Positions 23,846-33,442 of a stretch of 64,000 bases of DNA are shown piece after piece. The stretch comes from Fluviibacter phosphoraccumulans. Its GTDB lineage: Bacteria; Pseudomonadota; Gammaproteobacteria; Burkholderiales; Rhodocyclaceae. Below the pieces are notes generated by a model that saw only the letters and a program-made list of their open reading frames with translations, was not told where the DNA came from and made no database searches. The DNA lies in the NCBI RefSeq assembly GCF_016110345.1, contig NZ_AP019011.1, positions 682,001 through 746,000 on the forward strand, read 5' to 3'. The stretch's first letter is position 1. Each line of letters starts with the position of its first letter. The position numbers and the translations under genes are program-made.

Positions 23846-26800
23846 ATGAGTCACTTTATCGATAAACTGAAATTCCTCAGTGCAGAAAAAGAGGAATTTT
23901 CAGAAGGTCACGGTCAAACGACCACTGAAAACCGTGCTTGGGAAGATGCCTACAGAAAGCGCTGGCAGCACGACAAGATTGTCCGCTCGACACACGGTAC
24001 AAACTGTACCGGTTCATGCTCCTGGAAGATCTATGTGAAGGGCGGTATTGTCACCTGGGAAACCCAGCAGACAGATTATCCGCGAACCCGCCCGGATATG
24101 CCGAATCATGAGCCGCGCGGTTGTGCTCGCGGTGCATCGTATTCCTGGTATCTCTACAGCGCTAACCGGGTGAAACACCCGATGGTACGTTCGTCGCTAC
24201 TTAAAGCATGGCGCAAGCATCGCCAGACGCTGTCGCCGGTTGCGGCCTGGGAAGCGGTTGTTTCCGATCCGAAGACCGTACGCCGTTATCAGAGCGAGCG
24301 AGGCAAAGGTGGATTCCTGCGTACCAACTGGGATGAAGTGAACGACATGGTCGCCGCCGCCAATATTTATACGGCTGCCAAACATGGTCCTGATCGCATT
24401 ATTGGTTTCTCGCCGATTCCTGCGATGTCGATGGTTAGTTATGCAGCCGGTAGCCGTTATCTTTCGCTCATCGGTGGTGTCTGTATGAGCTTCTATGACT
24501 GGTACTGCGATTTGCCGCCTGCAAGTCCGCAAACTTGGGGTGAGCAGACTGACGTTCCTGAATCAGCCGATTGGTATAACTCTTCATACATCATGATGTG
24601 GGGCTCCAATGTACCGCAGACTCGGACGCCGGATGCCCACTTCATGGCTGAAGTGCGCTACAAGGGTGCAAAAGTGGTTTCCGTGTTCCCGGATTATTCC
24701 GAAGGTGCCAAATTTGGTGACATGTGGTTGCATCCGAAGCAGGGGACCGATGCCGCACTGGCAATGGCTATGGGTCACGTTATCCTTAAGGAATTCCACG
24801 TTGCTGGTAAAAGTGATTACTTCGATAATTACTGTCGTCAGTACACGGATATGCCGAATCTGGTGTGCATGGTCGAAAAAGATGGTGCCTATGTGCCGGA
24901 TCGCTACGTGCGTGCGGCCGACCTGGTCGGCGCACTCGGCGAAGCGAATAATCCAGACTGGAAGACGCTGGTCATCGATGAAACAAGTGATGCATTAACC
25001 GTACCGGTTGGGTCGATTGGCTTCCGATGGGGGCAGGAAAAGGATGGCGCTGCCACGGCCGATAAGGGGAAATGGAATCTGAAGGAAGAAACCAGCGATG
25101 GTAGCCAGATCAAACCGCGCCTATCACTAGTTCAAAAGCATGATGCGGTTGTAGAGGCTGCATTCCCTTACTTCGGCAATATTGAACACGAGCATTTCAA
25201 CAGTACGTCACATAGCGATGTGCTCAAGCGTCGCGTGCCGGTACGTAAGATTCAAACTGCCCATGGTGAAATGTTGGTGGCGACGGTTTATGACCTCTAC
25301 GTTGCCAATTACGGCGTTGATCAGGGGCTGGGTGGTGACAATGTTGCCAGCAGCTACGACGACGACGTCCCCTATACACCGGCATGGCAAGAAAAAATTA
25401 CCGGAGTGCCGCGTGATCAGGTAACGCAAGTTGCGCGTGAGTTTGCTCAGAATGCGCACGATACGCACGGCAAGTCGATGGTCATCATCGGCGCTGCCAT
25501 GAACCACTGGTATCACATGGATATGAACTACCGATCCATCATGAACATGCTGATCATGTGTGGTTGTATCGGTCAGTCGGGTGGCGGTTGGGCGCACTAT
25601 GTAGGTCAGGAAAAGCTGCGTCCGCAAACCGGCTGGACTGCATTGGCCTTCGCGCTGGATTGGAGTCGCCCACCACGCCATATGAACGGTACCTCGTTCT
25701 TCTACGCACATACCGATCAGTGGCGTTACGAAACGTTGCGCGTTGCCGATCTGCTGTCGCCGTTGGCTGATAAGAACAAATTTAGCGGCAGCCTGATCGA
25801 CTTTAATGCCCGTTCGGAACGCATGGGCTGGTTGCCATCGGCACCACAACTAGAGCGCAATCCGCTGGAACTGACGCGTGAAGCCATTGCCAAGGGTGTT
25901 GATCCCAAAGACTATGTGGTCGGTCAGCTCAAATCAGGTGAATTGAAATTCTCCTGCGATGATCCGGATAATCCGAAAAATTTCCCGCGCAATATGTTCG
26001 TGTGGCGTTCTAACCTGCTGGGTTCGTCGGGCAAGGGTCACGAGTACTTCCTTAAGCATCTGCTTGGCACCACTAACGGTGTTCAGGGTAAAGACCTAGG
26101 CCAGACCGGTGATGTCAAGCCGCAGGACGTGGTCTGGCACGATCAAGCACCGGAAGGCAAGCTGGATCTTCTCGTAACGCTGGACTTCCGTATGTCCACG
26201 ACCTGTCTGTATTCCGACATCGTGCTGCCGACGGCGACCTGGTACGAGAAGAACGACCTTAATACATCGGACATGCACCCGTTCATCCATCCGCTGTCGA
26301 AGGCGGTCGATCCGGCCTGGGAAGCCCGTAGTGACTGGGAGATCTACAAAGGCTTCGCCAAGCGCTTCTCCGAGCTGTCAGATGGCTATCTCGGCGTCGA
26401 AAAGGACCTCGTAGCTGTCCCCATCCTGCACGATACGGCCGGTGAGATTGCCCAGCCGTACGATGCCAAAGATTGGAAGAAGGGCGAGTGCGAAGCCATC
26501 CCGGGCAAGACGATGCCGAACTTCGTGGTTGTCGAGCGCAACTACAGCGAGATCCACGACAAGTTCACTTCGCTGGGTCCGCTACTGGACAAGCTGGGCA
26601 ATGGCGGGAAGGGTATCAACTGGAACACGCAGCATGAAGTGAAGCTGCTGGGCGAGTTGAACTACAAGGTTCGCAACGAAGGCGTGGCGCATGGCCGTCC
26701 TAATATCGACACCGATATCGATGCGACCGAGGTCGTGCTGACGCTGGCCCCGGAAACCAACGGCGAAGTAGCCGTCAAGGCCTGGGCGGCGTTGTCCGAG

Positions 26801-27604
26801 TTCACCGGCATTGACCACCGCCATTTGGCGCTGACGCGCGAAGACGAAAAGATCCGTTACCGCGATATTCAGGCGCAACCACGCAAGATTATCTCCAGCC
26901 CGACTTGGAGCGGCATCGAATCGGAACACGTCAGCTACAACGCTGGCTATACCAATGTTCATGAGCTGATTCCATGGCGCACACTGACTGGTCGCCAGCA
27001 GCTTTACCAGGATCACGAATGGATGCGTGCATTCGGAGAAGGCTTCTGTTCGTACAAACCACCAGTGGATTTACGTAGCCACCAACAGGTAATGAACAAG
27101 AAGCCCAATGGCAACAAGGAAATTGCGCTGAACTTCATTACGCCGCACCAGAAGTGGGGTATTCATAGTACGTATACCGACAATCTGATCATGCTGACGC
27201 TGTCGCGTGGCGGTCCAATTGTCTGGCTGTCAGAAATAGATGCCCAGAAGGTCGGAATTGAAGATAACGATTGGGTCGAGGCCTTCAATAGCAATGGTGC
27301 ACTCTGTGCACGTGCTGTGGTCAGCCAGCGCGTTCCTGAAGGGATGATGATGATGTATCACGCTCAGGAAAAGATCGTAAATGTGCCTGGCTCTGAAGTC
27401 ACTCAGACTCGGGGTGGTATTCATAACTCGGTAACGCGCGTTGTTCTAAAACCGACACATATGATCGGCGGCTATGCCCAGTTGAGTTATGGCTTTAACT
27501 ACTACGGCACAGTGGGTTCGAACCGCGATGAGTTCGTGGTGGTTCGCAAGATGAACAAGGTGGACTGGATGGATGGTCCTGCACAACCGGCGATGGAGGC
27601 CTGA
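23846..27604 (+). CDS. narG: NarG, respiratory nitrate reductase alpha subunit
   Basis: A 1252-residue catalytic subunit, normal for membrane-bound NarG. The N-terminal cluster ligands H50, C54, C58 and C93 match E. coli exactly (STHGTNCTGSCSW and EPRGCARG). The Mo ligand Asp region is YNSSYIMMWGSNVPQTRTPDAHF near residue 240. No Tat-type RR signal is obvious, as expected for a cytoplasm-facing NarG. It binds bis-MGD and reduces nitrate to nitrite with electrons from NarH. The gene ends two bases before narH, after narK1-narK2. Confidence 0.97.
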   Translation: MSHFIDKLKFLSAEKEEFSEGHGQTTTENRAWEDAYRKRWQHDKIVRSTHGTNCTGSCSWKIYVKGGIVTWETQQTDYPRTRPDMPNHEPRGCARGASYSWYLYSANRVKHPMVRSSLLKAWRKHRQTLSPVAAWEAVVSDPKTVRRYQSERGKGGFLRTNWDEVNDMVAAANIYTAAKHGPDRIIGFSPIPAMSMVSYAAGSRYLSLIGGVCMSFYDWYCDLPPASPQTWGEQTDVPESADWYNSSYIMMWGSNVPQTRTPDAHFMAEVRYKGAKVVSVFPDYSEGAKFGDMWLHPKQGTDAALAMAMGHVILKEFHVAGKSDYFDNYCRQYTDMPNLVCMVEKDGAYVPDRYVRAADLVGALGEANNPDWKTLVIDETSDALTVPVGSIGFRWGQEKDGAATADKGKWNLKEETSDGSQIKPRLSLVQKHDAVVEAAFPYFGNIEHEHFNSTSHSDVLKRRVPVRKIQTAHGEMLVATVYDLYVANYGVDQGLGGDNVASSYDDDVPYTPAWQEKITGVPRDQVTQVAREFAQNAHDTHGKSMVIIGAAMNHWYHMDMNYRSIMNMLIMCGCIGQSGGGWAHYVGQEKLRPQTGWTALAFALDWSRPPRHMNGTSFFYAHTDQWRYETLRVADLLSPLADKNKFSGSLIDFNARSERMGWLPSAPQLERNPLELTREAIAKGVDPKDYVVGQLKSGELKFSCDDPDNPKNFPRNMFVWRSNLLGSSGKGHEYFLKHLLGTTNGVQGKDLGQTGDVKPQDVVWHDQAPEGKLDLLVTLDFRMSTTCLYSDIVLPTATWYEKNDLNTSDMHPFIHPLSKAVDPAWEARSDWEIYKGFAKRFSELSDGYLGVEKDLVAVPILHDTAGEIAQPYDAKDWKKGECEAIPGKTMPNFVVVERNYSEIHDKFTSLGPLLDKLGNGGKGINWNTQHEVKLLGELNYKVRNEGVAHGRPNIDTDIDATEVVLTLAPETNGEVAVKAWAALSEFTGIDHRHLALTREDEKIRYRDIQAQPRKIISSPTWSGIESEHVSYNAGYTNVHELIPWRTLTGRQQLYQDHEWMRAFGEGFCSYKPPVDLRSHQQVMNKKPNGNKEIALNFITPHQKWGIHSTYTDNLIMLTLSRGGPIVWLSEIDAQKVGIEDNDWVEAFNSNGALCARAVVSQRVPEGMMMMYHAQEKIVNVPGSEVTQTRGGIHNSVTRVVLKPTHMIGGYAQLSYGFNYYGTVGSNRDEFVVVRKMNKVDWMDGPAQPAMEA

Positions 27605-27606
27605 TC

Positions 27607-29133
27607 ATGAAAGTTCGTGCACAAATTGGTATGGTGCTCAATCTGGACAAGTGTATCGGCTGCCATACCTGTTCGGTAACCTGTAAAAACGTCTGGACAA
27701 CACGCGAAGGTGTTGAATACGCTTGGTTCAACAACGTTGAAACCAAGCCCGGTGTTGGCTTTCCACATAACTGGGAAGATCAGAAGCAGTGGAATGGCGG
27801 TTGGGAGCGTAAATCGAACGGTAAGATCCAGTTGAAGATGGGTTCGAAACTCAAGATTCTTTCGAAAATCTTCGCTAATCCGGATCTGCCCCAGATTGAC
27901 GACTACTATGAACCGTTCACCTTTGACTATGAGCATCTGCAGAATGCGCCACTATCGAAGGCTGCCCCGGTAGCGCGTCCGCGTTCGCTGATCACCGGTG
28001 AGCGTATGGAGAAAATTGAAGGTGGTCCGAACTGGGAAGAAATTCTCGGTACCGAGTTCAGCAAGCGCTCGAAGGACTACAACTTTGAAGATGTCCAGAA
28101 AGAGATGTACGGACAGTTCGAAAACACCTTCATGATGTATTTGCCTCGCCTTTGTGAACACTGCCTCAATCCGGCCTGTGTTGCAGCCTGTCCTGCAGGC
28201 TCAATCTACAAGCGCGAAGAAGATGGTGTTGTGCTGATTGATCAGGACAAGTGCCGTGGCTGGCGGATGTGTGTGTCGGCCTGTCCGTACAAGAAAATCT
28301 ATTACAACTGGAAGAGCGGTAAATCGGAGAAATGTATTCTCTGCTACCCGCGCCTGGAATCCGGCCAGCCAACCGTGTGTTCGGAAACCTGTGTGGGTCG
28401 TATCCGCTACCTCGGCGTACTGCTTTATGACGCAGACCAGATCGAACAGGCCGCCTCGGTTGAGAACGAGCAGGATTTGTATCACGAACAGTTGAAGATG
28501 TTCCTCGATCCGAACGATCCGGAAGTGCGTGCCGCTGCACTGCGTGATGGCGTACCACAAGCTTGGATTGACGCTGCCGCTCAGTCGCCGGTCTATAAAA
28601 TGGCTATCGACTGGAAGATCGCCTTCCCGCTACATCCGGAATATCGCACGTTGCCGATGGTCTGGTACGTACCGCCTTTGTCCCCAATCAACACGGCAAT
28701 GGAAAAGGGCCAGATGCAGATGAAGGGTGTGTTGCCAGATGTGGAATCACTGCGCATCCCAGTCAAGTATCTGGCTAATCTGCTGACAGCCGGTGAGGAA
28801 AAACCTGTACATGATGCGCTGAACCGCATGCTGGCTATGCGTCGTTTCATGCGCGACCGTCACGTTGCGAAGTTCGACAACCAGGCGGTTCTGGATCAGG
28901 CAGGACTAAGCATCGGTGAAGTCGAGGATATGTACCGTTATCTCGCCATTGCCAACTACGAGGACCGTTTTGTTATTCCGACAACGCACCGTGAATATGC
29001 CGAAAACGCTTTCGATATGAAGGGGTCTTGCGGTTTCTCATTCGGAAACGGTTGTTCGGACGGCGATTCGGAGACCAGCTTGTTCGGTCGTAAGAATGGC
29101 GAGCGTGTGATCCCCATCCACGAGGTGAAATGA
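27607..29133 (+). CDS. narH: NarH, respiratory nitrate reductase beta subunit
   Basis: A 508-residue iron-sulfur protein. Cluster motifs are DKCIGCHTCSVTCKNVW near residue 15, CEHCLNPACVAACPAGSIY near 180, CRGWRMCVSACPYKKIYYNWKSGKSEKCILC near 215 (the Trp in place of a Cys marks the 3Fe-4S cluster) and CSETCVGRIRYLG near 258. NarH relays electrons from the NarI haems to NarG on the cytoplasmic face. The stop overlaps the narJ start by four bases (ATGA). Confidence 0.97.
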   Translation: MKVRAQIGMVLNLDKCIGCHTCSVTCKNVWTTREGVEYAWFNNVETKPGVGFPHNWEDQKQWNGGWERKSNGKIQLKMGSKLKILSKIFANPDLPQIDDYYEPFTFDYEHLQNAPLSKAAPVARPRSLITGERMEKIEGGPNWEEILGTEFSKRSKDYNFEDVQKEMYGQFENTFMMYLPRLCEHCLNPACVAACPAGSIYKREEDGVVLIDQDKCRGWRMCVSACPYKKIYYNWKSGKSEKCILCYPRLESGQPTVCSETCVGRIRYLGVLLYDADQIEQAASVENEQDLYHEQLKMFLDPNDPEVRAAALRDGVPQAWIDAAAQSPVYKMAIDWKIAFPLHPEYRTLPMVWYVPPLSPINTAMEKGQMQMKGVLPDVESLRIPVKYLANLLTAGEEKPVHDALNRMLAMRRFMRDRHVAKFDNQAVLDQAGLSIGEVEDMYRYLAIANYEDRFVIPTTHREYAENAFDMKGSCGFSFGNGCSDGDSETSLFGRKNGERVIPIHEVK

Positions 29134-29840
29134 TGCAACCGAGAACTTTGAAAGCAATTTCTTTGCTCCTGCACTATCCCGATCAGGCTTTACTTGATCA
29201 CCTGTCTGAAGTGCAGGCGGTGACAGAGACCGAGACGGCTCTGCAGCCAGGACGTCTGGCCGCGTTTTACCAGCACCTGGGGCAGGGTGATCTGTACCTG
29301 CTTGAAGAGAACTATGTGGCGTTGTTTGACCGTGGCCGTGGCACGTCGCTCTATCTTTTTGAGCATGTTCACGGTGAATCACGTGATCGCGGCCAGGCCA
29401 TGGTCGATTTGCTCACGATGTACGGTGAATCAGGCTTCGATTTGCCGCCAGGGGAATTGCCGGATTATCTGCCGGTATTCTTGGAGTACCTCTCTCAGCT
29501 GGATGTGACCAAAGCGAAACAGTTGCTCATGGAAGTGACACATCTGGTGCGCAATATTGGTGAAAATCTTGCCAAGCGTGGTAGCCACTATTACCTGCTG
29601 TGCTCGGCATTGCTCGAGATGGCAGGCGAGAAGGGCATCGACGTGGAATTTGTGCCGATGGACTTCAGTACTGAACAGGAAGACTATGACAAGCTCGACA
29701 AAGTCTGGGCAGAGGAACCTGTGACCTTCGGTGGTGGGTGTTCAACGCCTGATTATGGCAATGGCTCGGGTGAGTCCGTCGTTCAATTTATTCCGCGTGC
29801 TGACAGTCAGAAACAGGCTGTCGAAACTCTGGGAGCATAA
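29130..29840 (+). CDS. narJ: NarJ, nitrate reductase assembly chaperone
   Basis: A 236-residue cytoplasmic chaperone of the NarJ/TorD group: LKAISLLLHYPDQ at the N-terminus and ENYVALFDRGRGTSLYLFEHVHGESRDRGQAMVDL near residue 50, the most conserved family block, and PDYLPVFLEYLS near residue 110. NarJ holds the NarGH complex while Moco and the FeS0 cluster are inserted and before docking on NarI. It overlaps narH and ends two bases before narI. Confidence 0.95.
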   Translation: MMQPRTLKAISLLLHYPDQALLDHLSEVQAVTETETALQPGRLAAFYQHLGQGDLYLLEENYVALFDRGRGTSLYLFEHVHGESRDRGQAMVDLLTMYGESGFDLPPGELPDYLPVFLEYLSQLDVTKAKQLLMEVTHLVRNIGENLAKRGSHYYLLCSALLEMAGEKGIDVEFVPMDFSTEQEDYDKLDKVWAEEPVTFGGGCSTPDYGNGSGESVVQFIPRADSQKQAVETLGA

Positions 29841-29842
29841 CC

Positions 29843-30532
29843 ATGAACTATCTGAATAATCTTTTGTTCGATATCTACCCCTATGTAGCACTGTCGATCT
29901 TTTTGTTGGGCAGCCTGATTCGCTATGATCGGGATCAGTACACTTGGAAGGCTGATTCATCCCAACTATTGCGCCGTGGGCAGTTACGGCTGGGGAGCAA
30001 CCTTTTTCATATTGGCATTATTGGCCTGTTCTTTGGTCATTTCGCGGGTTTGCTTACGCCGAAGGATCTTTACCACGCACTTGGTTTGTCCACAGAGAAC
30101 AAGCAATTGTTAGCCATGGTCGCCGGTGGTGTTATGGGTTCAATGGCGATGATTGGTGTGCTCTTGCTGCTTCAGCGACGTCTTTCGGATCCTCGTATCC
30201 GTAAAACTTGTACAGGGATGGATATCTTCATCCTAGTCTGGATTTTTGTGACTTTGACTCTCGGTATGTTAACGATCCCGTTTTCGGCAGGGCACATGGA
30301 TGGGAGCGTCATGATATTGCTAGCGAACTGGGCGCAGTCGATCGTTACCTTCCAACCGGGTGCTGCCGAATATCTTGCAACGGTATCATGGGCTTATAAA
30401 ATCCACTTGCTATTCGGGATGACTCTCTTTGTGTTATTTCCATTCACACGACTGGTACATGTTTGGAGCGGATTTGGATCAGTATCCTATCTTTTCCGTC
30501 CTCACCAAGTCGTCCGTAAAAAAACACGGTAA
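29843..30532 (+). CDS. narI: NarI, respiratory nitrate reductase gamma subunit (cytochrome b)
   Basis: A 229-residue membrane protein with five helices: YPYVALSIFLLGSLIRYD starts helix 1, and haem-ligand histidines are visible in SNLFHIGIIGLFFGHFAGLL (two) and in the C-terminal region (KIHLLFGMTLFVLFPFTRLVHVWS, two). NarI oxidises quinol at the periplasmic side and passes electrons to NarH. UbiUVT in the same island could supply its quinone anaerobically. It is the last nar structural gene and is followed by a hairpin. Confidence 0.96.
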   Translation: MNYLNNLLFDIYPYVALSIFLLGSLIRYDRDQYTWKADSSQLLRRGQLRLGSNLFHIGIIGLFFGHFAGLLTPKDLYHALGLSTENKQLLAMVAGGVMGSMAMIGVLLLLQRRLSDPRIRKTCTGMDIFILVWIFVTLTLGMLTIPFSAGHMDGSVMILLANWAQSIVTFQPGAAEYLATVSWAYKIHLLFGMTLFVLFPFTRLVHVWSGFGSVSYLFRPHQVVRKKTR

Positions 30533-30587
30533 CATTAATTGGCAAATTGCTTAGATTTATAACTAATTTAAAGCTCTTCAACTGCTA

Positions 30588-30619
30588 CCGCATAGGGATC
30601 GCATATGATGCCTATGCGG
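30588..30619. terminator. 9-bp hairpin after narI
   Basis: CCGCATAGG and CCTATGCGG form a perfect nine-base stem with a 14-base loop, 55 bases after the narI stop. There is no U-run directly after it, so it may be a partial terminator or a processing structure between narI and the SirB2-like gene. Confidence 0.4.
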
Positions 30620-30674
30620 AGCCAGAAGCTAGGTAAGATGTTGAGTGTTACTGAAGTGAGTGCGTTTTATACAC

Positions 30675-31064
30675 ATGGACCATATTGACTACTTAGCCTT
30701 AAAAAACACGCATGTTGGTCTTGTTACCATTAGTTTTGTGTTGTTTAACTTCCGAGCTTTGTTATCAATATGCAGCCACTATCATCCGTCGTTTCTGTTT
30801 CGCATAGTTGTTCATGCGGTAGATACATTGCTGCTCATTTGTGGTGTTACTCTGGCATGGATGCTTGCATTAAACCCGATTGAAGCACCTTGGCTGGGTG
30901 TCAAAATAATTGGATTAATTATTTATATAGCCCTAGCTTCATTTGCTGTTAAGCACGCAAAAACCCAAAGGTCTGGAATTTATGGATACATACTTTCACA
31001 GCTCGTGTTCGGATATATTGTTCTCGTGGCACTGAATAAATCGGTATTTCCTTTTTTGAGCTAA
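30675..31064 (+). CDS. SirB2-like membrane protein
   Basis: A 129-residue protein with about four hydrophobic helices, starting MDHIDYLALKNTHVG; the motif LKNTHVGLVTISFVLFNFRAL and the regularly spaced basic residues after each helix match the SirB2 family (invasion gene expression up-regulator). Members occur in many proteobacteria, often near respiratory genes; the biochemical role is unknown. An alternative ATG at 30660 would add five residues. It follows narI after 142 bases and could be co-transcribed with it. Confidence 0.68.
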   Translation: MDHIDYLALKNTHVGLVTISFVLFNFRALLSICSHYHPSFLFRIVVHAVDTLLLICGVTLAWMLALNPIEAPWLGVKIIGLIIYIALASFAVKHAKTQRSGIYGYILSQLVFGYIVLVALNKSVFPFLS

Positions 31065-31174
31065 ACTTTTAATTTTTTACGATTCGGTTCTTCTAAGCTT
31101 GTAAAAAATTATTCTGGATCGAGAACGAACATAAATATTTCAGTCCAACCTATATTTAAAGGGATCTGTCCAAT

Positions 31175-31372
31175 ATGAGTTCTTGGGGTTGCCCGCACGA
31201 AATAAATGGGGTGTGCACTAAAGTGTTGCAATTGCCTTGCGATCCAGGAATGAAAGGTTGTGTTCTTGCTGGACGGTACGTCTTCACAAACAATGACGAA
31301 AAAAACAAACGTTTGCGTGAAAAGCAAGAGCGCGAAAGTGCTTCCAAAGGACAGCTAGATAGTCCGTGCTGA
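31175..31372 (+). CDS. small cysteine-rich conserved protein, 3' end altered by an IS element
   Basis: A 65-residue protein with five Cys in the first 30 residues (WGCPHEINGVCTKVLQLPCDPGMKGCVLAGRYVF has four of them) and a charged C-terminal helix (NNDEKNKRLREKQERESA). Small proteins of this type occur near nitrate reductase genes; I know no function, though metal binding is plausible. The IS5-type element starts at 31360, so the last residues (SPC) and the stop codon come from the insertion; the native tail may have been longer. Confidence 0.6.
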   Translation: MSSWGCPHEINGVCTKVLQLPCDPGMKGCVLAGRYVFTNNDEKNKRLREKQERESASKGQLDSPC

Positions 31373-32849
31373 ATAACTCTGAATTTTCCTCAGGCGGCTC
31401 GTAGCGGTTGGTTAGTTTGAGATAGAAGCGCCAGAATCCATTGCCGGATTTCGGCGCAAAGAAGCCGCAGCTTCTTGAGCAGTAGGCGGATATTATGGCC
31501 GGCACCACAGAGAACGGCATGCAGTGCGTCATCGAGCGCCCCTTTGAGCGGATTTCGGTTAAGTCTGCCGTCCATCTTCATGTGACCGATGATCGGTTCA
31601 ATGGCACTGCGTCGTTTGATCATCTTGTAGAGGGTTCTTGTAATGCCACGCTTTTGCCCTGAGCGAAGTATGCGGACATCGGGGATTTCAATTCCCCGGT
31701 AGCCTTTGTCCACAATCACTGTGGTGGGCTTGCGATTGGTCAGGATACTGACCTGTTCAATGGTTTCTTCCAGGGTATGGCCGTCGTAGGGATTACCTGG
31801 CATGGAGCGCATGCCAACGACGATGTTCTCTTTGAGGGTGGTGGCAATACTGACTTTGACACCGAATTCATAGGGGGTTCGGGCTTTGCCCTTAGAGATG
31901 CATTCCACTTCCGGTGCATGCAAGGCGTAAAGCTTGTTCTTGTCTTTGGTCTTCTGGGTCAGGATGCGGTTAACCCAGTGCAGCAGGTCTTGGGCCCGGC
32001 TTTGTTCGGCGGCGGGGATGGCTTCGATCTTGCGTTCGATCTCACGGTATACGCGGCCTACCCGTGTCTTGAGGGTGCGGACGGCTTTGTGCATGCGTTT
32101 GAACTGTCGGGCATGCGCATAACGACCGGCCTGGGCAGCAAGGCGCGGGGCTTCCCGATTGTAGTTCTGGCGCAAAGGGATGCCATGTTCAGCGGCCAGT
32201 TTGACCAGATGCTCACGGCTCTTCTCAAGGAGACGGCTGTCGGTCGGGTGAGCAATGGCTTTAGGCATGACGGTGGTGTCAACGATGATGCGGTCGGCGC
32301 TGGCCGCTTTCATCATGCCGAGCTTACGGGCGGCATTAATGCTGACCATGAGCAGGGTTTCCACCCCTTCTTCACCAATGCGCTTGCGCCAGCGAGTGAG
32401 ACTGGATGAATCCAGGGGGGATTCGGTTTGAAAGTAGGTTTCTCCGGTGAAGTACTGGACGTAGGGGTTCTCGACCCAGGTGTTGATGATGACTTCATCG
32501 GAGCAGTCATAGGCGTGCTGCAGGTAAAGCAGCCCAGCGACGAGCCGGGGGCGCAGTGCTGGTCGGCCGGTACTGGATACAAAGTGGCCACCAAAGGTGC
32601 GTTCAATCTCTTCCCAGTCGATGACGTCAGCGAGTTTGACCAGCGGATGTTTGACGTTAATCATCTCAAGGAGCGTTTGCTGAAACAACGCGCCGCTTTG
32701 TGGCACTACCTGCTTTGGACCCATAAAACCCCGGCAATATTTGCAAGATTTCGATACGGAAGTATCTCATTTCTTGCAATGACAGACATCGGTTTCAGGC
32801 TTCAATGCCCTACAAATACTGGGCTTCGTAGGTTATTCAGTGCGGACTA
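31360..32849 (-). mobile_element. IS5-type insertion sequence
   Basis: The ends carry an inverted repeat, TAGTCCGTGCTGAATAAC at 31360 and the complement of TAGTCCGCACTGAATAAC ending at 32849 (two mismatches). Both ends are flanked by AGA (31357-31359 and 32850-32852), a possible three-base target duplication. It contains one transposase gene on the minus strand. It lies between the small Cys protein gene and a truncated membrane-protein gene. Confidence 0.85.
31390..32724 (-). CDS. IS5-family-like transposase
   Basis: A 444-residue DDE transposase, apparently complete. The N-terminal domain has the pattern WEEIERTFGGHF...GRPALRPRLVAGLLYLQHAYDCSDE; the catalytic residues lie in RIIVDTTVMPKA, TTVIVDKGYRG and SAIEPIIGHMKMDGRL. 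A central charged helix region (about residues 195-260) is an insertion typical of longer IS5-like or related transposases. The exact IS group is uncertain. No break is seen, so the element may be mobile. Confidence 0.88.
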   Translation of the reverse strand: MGPKQVVPQSGALFQQTLLEMINVKHPLVKLADVIDWEEIERTFGGHFVSSTGRPALRPRLVAGLLYLQHAYDCSDEVIINTWVENPYVQYFTGETYFQTESPLDSSSLTRWRKRIGEEGVETLLMVSINAARKLGMMKAASADRIIVDTTVMPKAIAHPTDSRLLEKSREHLVKLAAEHGIPLRQNYNREAPRLAAQAGRYAHARQFKRMHKAVRTLKTRVGRVYREIERKIEAIPAAEQSRAQDLLHWVNRILTQKTKDKNKLYALHAPEVECISKGKARTPYEFGVKVSIATTLKENIVVGMRSMPGNPYDGHTLEETIEQVSILTNRKPTTVIVDKGYRGIEIPDVRILRSGQKRGITRTLYKMIKRRSAIEPIIGHMKMDGRLNRNPLKGALDDALHAVLCGAGHNIRLLLKKLRLLCAEIRQWILALLSQTNQPLRAA

Positions 32850-33082
32850 AGAAGGGGCGCTAGATACACCCATGGTTTATTTAAGGCTACGGCTCTTTCA
32901 AGACAGATAACCGTACCAAAAAAAGCTGACAGCATGAATGTGCCATGATTTCCTGCTTGCGAGCTGAATACCGTTGGTGTTGGAACACCAAGCCGCATCA
33001 ATCCTCCAAATATACCTACGATCAAGGCAATTACAGCCATGACCAGGAGGGGAATCCTATATCGGGGTGTTATGTTTATCAA
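32850..33082 (-). pseudogene. truncated integral membrane protein gene
   Basis: The first 77 codons of a membrane protein: two hydrophobic helices (LLVMAVIALIVGIFGGLMRLG and HGTFMLSAFFGTVICLERAVAL) before the reading frame enters the IS5-type element, which supplies a stop at 32837. The block GTFMLSAFFGTVICLERAVALNKPW is characteristic of a family of multi-helix membrane proteins I cannot name with certainty. The C-terminal part is not found on the other side of the element, so DNA was lost. It follows the DUF59 gene by three bases. Confidence 0.7.
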
Positions 33083-33085
33083 ATG

Positions 33086-33391
33086 TCACCAGCCAAAGTG
33101 TTTTCGAGCTGTTTCAGACATCATTGAGGGGTTCCAAAGTGGATCAAACGTTAGTTCAACGTTAACTTTTACGCCATCGGGGATCACTTCACAGATTGCC
33201 TGCTTAACATCACCAAGTAGCAAATCGCCCATAGGGCAAGCGGCGGAGGTCATTGTCATCAGAATATGCACATCCTTATTCGTAACCGTGATCTTGTAGA
33301 TCAAACCAAGCTCAACGACATTGATTCCAACCTCCGGATCCATCACATTACATAAACAGGCCCATAATTTGTCAATCTGATTTCCATTCAT
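33086..33391 (-). CDS. MIP18/DUF59 family metal-sulfur cluster protein
   Basis: A 101-residue protein of the MIP18 (DUF59, PaaD/SufT-related) family: VMDPEVGINVVELGLIYKITV near residue 16, TMTSAACPMGDLL with the conserved Cys near residue 52, and ELTFDPLWNPSMMSETARKHFGW at the end. Family members help mature iron-sulfur proteins or metallo-oxygenases. It lies 51 bases downstream of a nitronate monooxygenase-like gene whose C-terminus has a Cys cluster, so that protein is a possible client (inference). Confidence 0.85.
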   Translation of the reverse strand: MNGNQIDKLWACLCNVMDPEVGINVVELGLIYKITVTNKDVHILMTMTSAACPMGDLLLGDVKQAICEVIPDGVKVNVELTFDPLWNPSMMSETARKHFGW

Positions 33392-33442
33392 TATTTGTAT
33401 CCGTAATTGCGGTGAACATTAGGTTACTTGCCTGTCAGCAAG

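Noticed and set aside
25208..25849. 213-codon minus-strand frame inside narG
   Set aside because: Antisense to a highly conserved gene, with no independent ribosome site or domain.
31777..32409. 210-codon plus-strand frame opposite the IS5-type transposase
   Set aside because: It is antisense to a clear DDE transposase and resembles no protein family.
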